Positions 14,614 to 17,070 of a DNA stretch of 17,070 nucleotides are shown in pieces (position 1 is the stretch's first letter; every line of letters starts with the position of its first letter). The stretch covers positions 1 to 17,070 of the forward strand of contig URYZ01000018.1 in the NCBI GenBank assembly GCA_900552235.1. The letters are read 5' to 3'. The stretch is from an uncultured Mycoplasmatota bacterium. GTDB taxonomy: Bacteria; Bacillota_I; Bacilli_A; RF39; UBA660. The notes beneath the pieces were generated by a model. That model had not been told where the DNA came from. It was given only the letters and a program-made list of their open reading frames with translations, and did not search any database. Made by a program: the position numbers and the translations under genes.

Positions 14614-15432
14614 ATGGAAGGTCAAATAGTTAAAATTATTAGTAATGATTATTTTGTAAAAACAAATAATAATGAATATATTTGTAAAGCAAGAGGAAAA
14701 TTTAGACAAGAAAATATTACCCCAAAAGTTGGGGACTTTTGCTTATTTGATGAAAAAGAAAAAGTAATAAAAGAAATAAAACCAAGAATAAATACACTTT
14801 CAAGACCTTTAGTATCTAATATTAATCAAGCATTTATTGTTACAAGTTTAAAAAATCCAGACTTTTCTTCTAATTTGCTTGATAAATTAATATGTATATG
14901 TATTTTAAATAATATTGAACCTATTATATGTCTAACAAAAAAAGATTTACTTACTAAATCTGAATATAAAGATTTAAAAAAAATAATTAATTATTATAAA
15001 AAACTAGGTATAAAAGTAGTATATAATAATAATATAAATAAAATAAAAAAACTATTAAAACATAAAACAACAGTTTTTACAGGACAAACTGGGGCAGGAA
15101 AATCTAGTTTAATGAATAAATTAGATAAAAGTTTAAATTTTGAAACAAATGAAATAAGTAAAGCTTTAGGTAGAGGAAAACATACAACAAGAACTGTTTC
15201 TTTGGTAGAAATAAATAATGGTAAAGTACTTGATACACCTGGTTTTAGTGATATAGATTTAAGTGTTTATAAAAAAGAAGATATAAGAGATAGTTTTAAA
15301 GAATTTAAAAATAAATGTAAATATACTAATTGTATGCATATTAATGAAAAAGAATGTGTTGTAAAAGAGTTAGTAAATAAAAATATAATTTTAAAATCAA
15401 GATATGAAAACTATATTAAATTTATAAAATAG
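14614..15432 (+). CDS. rsgA: Small-subunit biogenesis GTPase RsgA (YloQ/YjeQ)
   Basis: The 272-residue protein shows the RsgA architecture. An N-terminal OB-fold (about 1-65, with ARGKFRQ and PKVGDF) is followed by a circularly permuted GTPase with LTKKD (107-111) before the P-loop GQTGAGKS (157-164). GRGKHTTR (187-193 region) and DTPG (207-210) follow. The zinc-binding tail has C235, C240, H242 and C248 (CKYTNCMHINEKEC). It acts in 30S subunit maturation. It is shorter than many relatives (about 290-350 residues) but has all motifs. The start lies 1 nt after the prkC stop, so it probably depends on the same transcript and may be coupled to it. Confidence 0.95.
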   Translation: MEGQIVKIISNDYFVKTNNNEYICKARGKFRQENITPKVGDFCLFDEKEKVIKEIKPRINTLSRPLVSNINQAFIVTSLKNPDFSSNLLDKLICICILNNIEPIICLTKKDLLTKSEYKDLKKIINYYKKLGIKVVYNNNINKIKKLLKHKTTVFTGQTGAGKSSLMNKLDKSLNFETNEISKALGRGKHTTRTVSLVEINNGKVLDTPGFSDIDLSVYKKEDIRDSFKEFKNKCKYTNCMHINEKECVVKELVNKNIILKSRYENYIKFIK

Positions 15433-15445
15433 AAGGGAATATGTT

Positions 15446-16069
15446 ATGAAAGAAGTATCAGGATCGTTTTTATCAAATAACGATAAGCTTTATGAAATAA
15501 ATAGATTAAATAATAGTAATGTAGATTATATACATTTTGATGTTATGGATGGTAAGTTTGTTTCTAATAAAAATATTACAGTAAGTGAACTTCCTAAATT
15601 AATTGATAATGTAAAGAAAAAAATAGATATTCATTTTATGGTAAGTAATCCAGATAAATATATAGAAAAAATTTGTTATTATAATATAGAATATATTACT
15701 ATACATTATGAAATTAAAAATCTTGAAGATTATATAGATAAAATAAAAAATTATGGTTTTAAAGTAGGGATAGCAATTAAACCTGAAACCGATATAGAAA
15801 AAATATATTATTTATTAGATAAAATTAATTTAGTTTTAATAATGAGTGTAGAACCTGGTAAATCAGGGCAAAAATTTATTGATGTAAGTGATAAAATAAA
15901 TAAACTAAAACAAGAAATAATAAATAGAAAATTAAATGTTAAAATAAGTGTTGATGGTGGAATTAATGAAGAAGTATTAACTTATGTAAAAGAAGCTGAT
16001 ATTTTGGTTAGTTCATCATTTATATTAAGTGATTTGGATAAAAATGTAGATATACTTAAAAATATATAG
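15446..16069 (+). CDS. rpe: Ribulose-phosphate 3-epimerase
   Basis: The 207-residue TIM-barrel protein has YIHFDVMDGKFV with H30, D32 and M34, DIHFMVSNP with H63, MSVEPGKSGQKF (133-144) as the phosphate loop, and SVDGGI with D170 as the second catalytic Asp. It interconverts ribulose-5-phosphate and xylulose-5-phosphate in the pentose phosphate pathway. The family forms MSVNPGFGGQ and HLMIENP are altered here (MSVEPGKSGQ, HFMVSNP), and the protein is slightly short, but the catalytic set is intact. GAAGGGAA lies upstream of the start. Its place after rsgA is the conserved one. Confidence 0.92.
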   Translation: MKEVSGSFLSNNDKLYEINRLNNSNVDYIHFDVMDGKFVSNKNITVSELPKLIDNVKKKIDIHFMVSNPDKYIEKICYYNIEYITIHYEIKNLEDYIDKIKNYGFKVGIAIKPETDIEKIYYLLDKINLVLIMSVEPGKSGQKFIDVSDKINKLKQEIINRKLNVKISVDGGINEEVLTYVKEADILVSSSFILSDLDKNVDILKNI

Positions 16070-16078
16070 GAATTTGTT

Positions 16079-16951
16079 ATGTTAGTATTAAATAATAAAG
16101 ATGAAGTATTAAATTGTTATCTAGGGAAAGATAAAAAGAAAACATTTGCATTTAATAATAAAAAATATTTAGTTAAATTTCCAGATCCAATTAAGAAGAA
16201 GGATAATATTATTTACTATATGAGTAATAATTTTTCAGAATTTGTTGGTAGTAATATTTTTAAAATAATAGGTATTGAAGTACAAAATACACTACTTGGA
16301 ACTTATATGTATAATGAAAAAGAAAAAATAGTATGTGCTTGTGAAGACTTTACAAGTGAAGATAATAAATTATATGAATTTGATTCATTAGCATTAAGTG
16401 TTAATACTGATAAAAAAATAGATACTGAACTTTTAGATATTACAGAAGTTATAGATATATTGCAAAAAGAAAGTAGTATAATTATTACCGATAATATAAA
16501 AGAAAAGTTTTGGGACATGTTTGTTGTAGATAGTTTAATAGGTAATACTGATAGACATAATGGTAATTGGGGTTTACTTGTAAATGTTAAGACAAAAAAG
16601 GCTGTATTTTCTCCAATATATGATAATGGTTCTTGTTTAAATCCTTTAATAGAAGAAGAGAACTTTGAAAAAATGAGCGATACTGAAATAAAAAATTTAG
16701 CTGTTAATTGTTATTCTTGTATTAAAGAAAATGGTAAAAAAATAAATTATAATTCTTATATTAAAAGTATGAAAAATAATGAATGTAATTCTGCTATTAA
16801 AAGAATATTCCCTAAAATTAATATAACTTTAATAAATGAGTTTATAGATAATATATCTTGTATGTCAAATAAAAGAAAAGAATTTTATAAAAAAATTATT
16901 TTCTATAGATATGAAGTATTAAATAATATTTATAATAAGTTAAGCAAGTAA
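16079..16951 (+). CDS. HipA/CtkA-like protein kinase
   Basis: The 290-residue protein resembles the HipA-like kinase fold. YLVKFP (30-35) offers the ATP-binding Lys (K33). The catalytic loop NTDRHNGNWG (156-165) has the HipA signature N-x-D-R-H-x-x-N with D158 as the likely catalytic base. SPIYDNGS (179-185) supplies the metal-binding D182. Members phosphorylate proteins on Ser/Thr: HipA acts on glutamyl-tRNA synthetase as a toxin, and CtkA is a stand-alone kinase in Helicobacter. No HipB-like antitoxin gene is adjacent. It starts 9 nt after rpe, with AGGA before the ATG, so it belongs to the operon. In Bacillus thiN occupies this place. Its substrate cannot be inferred. Confidence 0.82.
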   Translation: MLVLNNKDEVLNCYLGKDKKKTFAFNNKKYLVKFPDPIKKKDNIIYYMSNNFSEFVGSNIFKIIGIEVQNTLLGTYMYNEKEKIVCACEDFTSEDNKLYEFDSLALSVNTDKKIDTELLDITEVIDILQKESSIIITDNIKEKFWDMFVVDSLIGNTDRHNGNWGLLVNVKTKKAVFSPIYDNGSCLNPLIEEENFEKMSDTEIKNLAVNCYSCIKENGKKINYNSYIKSMKNNECNSAIKRIFPKINITLINEFIDNISCMSNKRKEFYKKIIFYRYEVLNNIYNKLSK

Positions 16952-16967
16952 AAAATTACTTGTTTTT
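16945..16967 (+). terminator. Terminator at the end of the rlmN-to-kinase operon
   Basis: CAAGTAA (16945-16951) pairs with TTACTTG (16956-16962) around AAAA, followed by five T. The left arm includes the stop codon of the HipA-like gene. Confidence 0.85.
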
Positions 16968-16968
16968 G

Positions 16969-17014
16969 TTTATGAAAAAGTTTATTAAAAATTTATGGAA
17001 AAGTTTGTTAAAAT
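16969..17014 (+). repeat. Two tandem 23-bp direct repeats upstream of the last promoter
   Basis: 16969-16991 and 16992-17014 match at 20 of 23 positions. The shared core reads TTTATGnAAAAGTTTnTTAA. They lie just after the operon terminator and just before the promoter at 17027, a typical place for paired regulator binding sites or upstream promoter elements. Confidence 0.75.
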
Positions 17015-17026
17015 GTATAAAAAATA

Positions 17027-17057
17027 TTGACAACCTGGGGGGGGTATTTTATATAAT
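17027..17057 (+). promoter_or_regulatory. Promoter with a G8 tract in its spacer (gene outside window)
   Basis: TTGACA at 17027-17032 is a perfect -35 and TATAAT at 17052-17057 a perfect -10, with 19 nt between them. A shifted TATATA at 17050-17055 would give 17 nt. The spacer contains eight G in a row (17037-17044). The gene it drives begins beyond the right edge. Confidence 0.65.
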
Positions 17058-17070
17058 TAATTTATAAAGT

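Noticed and set aside
1..17070. CRISPR arrays, tRNA or rRNA genes, transposases
   Set aside because: None was seen on reading both strands; the short repeats present are only those listed.

Overview
The window is a strongly AT-rich stretch of bacterial chromosome in which every convincing gene lies on the + strand. The organism looks like a low-GC, monoderm Firmicute (Bacillota), probably an uncultured gut-type member of the Bacilli/Erysipelotrichia side with a small genome. The grounds are gene order and content: ruvX followed by a DUF1292 gene, rbgA followed by rnhB and then topA, and rlmN-prpC-prkC-rsgA-rpe in the order known from Bacillus, plus a PASTA-domain kinase and a surface protein with a sortase-like NPxTS tail. 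The genetic code looks standard: Trp codons are TGG, and TGA ends rlmN.

Layout. (1) 1-170: the 3' end of a lysine-rich gene of clearly higher GC, ending in a strong terminator; it does not match the rest in base or codon use. (2) 168-1665: ruvX and a DUF1292 gene under one promoter, then a separately transcribed small membrane protein. (3) 1647-5777: a tightly packed operon with a YbgC-type thioesterase, a RhuM-family protein of accessory type, the ribosome-assembly GTPase RbgA, an unusual fusion of a nucleotidyltransferase-like domain to RNase HII, and a CmpB-type membrane protein. (4) 5786-7869: topA under its own promoter. (5) 7897-9491: a secreted beta-helix surface protein as its own transcription unit. 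(6) 9503-11023: a ClpX-like AAA+ ATPase gene interrupted by one in-frame TAA. (7) 11032-16967: rlmN, prpC, prkC, rsgA, rpe and a HipA/CtkA-like kinase as one operon; prkC is broken at the kinase hinge by a 47-nt insertion. (8) 16969-17070: two tandem 23-bp repeats followed by a promoter-like element whose spacer holds a run of eight G.

How the genes work together. Most serve core functions: DNA processing and rRNA maturation (RuvX), ribosome assembly and rRNA modification (RbgA, RsgA, RlmN), ribonucleotide removal and supercoiling (RNase HII, topoisomerase I), and cell-wall/growth signalling by reversible Ser/Thr phosphorylation (PrpC/PrkC). The points that stand out are the nucleotidyltransferase-RNase HII fusion, the two interrupted conserved ORFs about 3 kb apart, the RhuM and HipA-like genes placed inside housekeeping operons, and the poly-G promoter at the right edge. 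Most promoters seen here share an extended -10 (TGnTATAAT-like) form.
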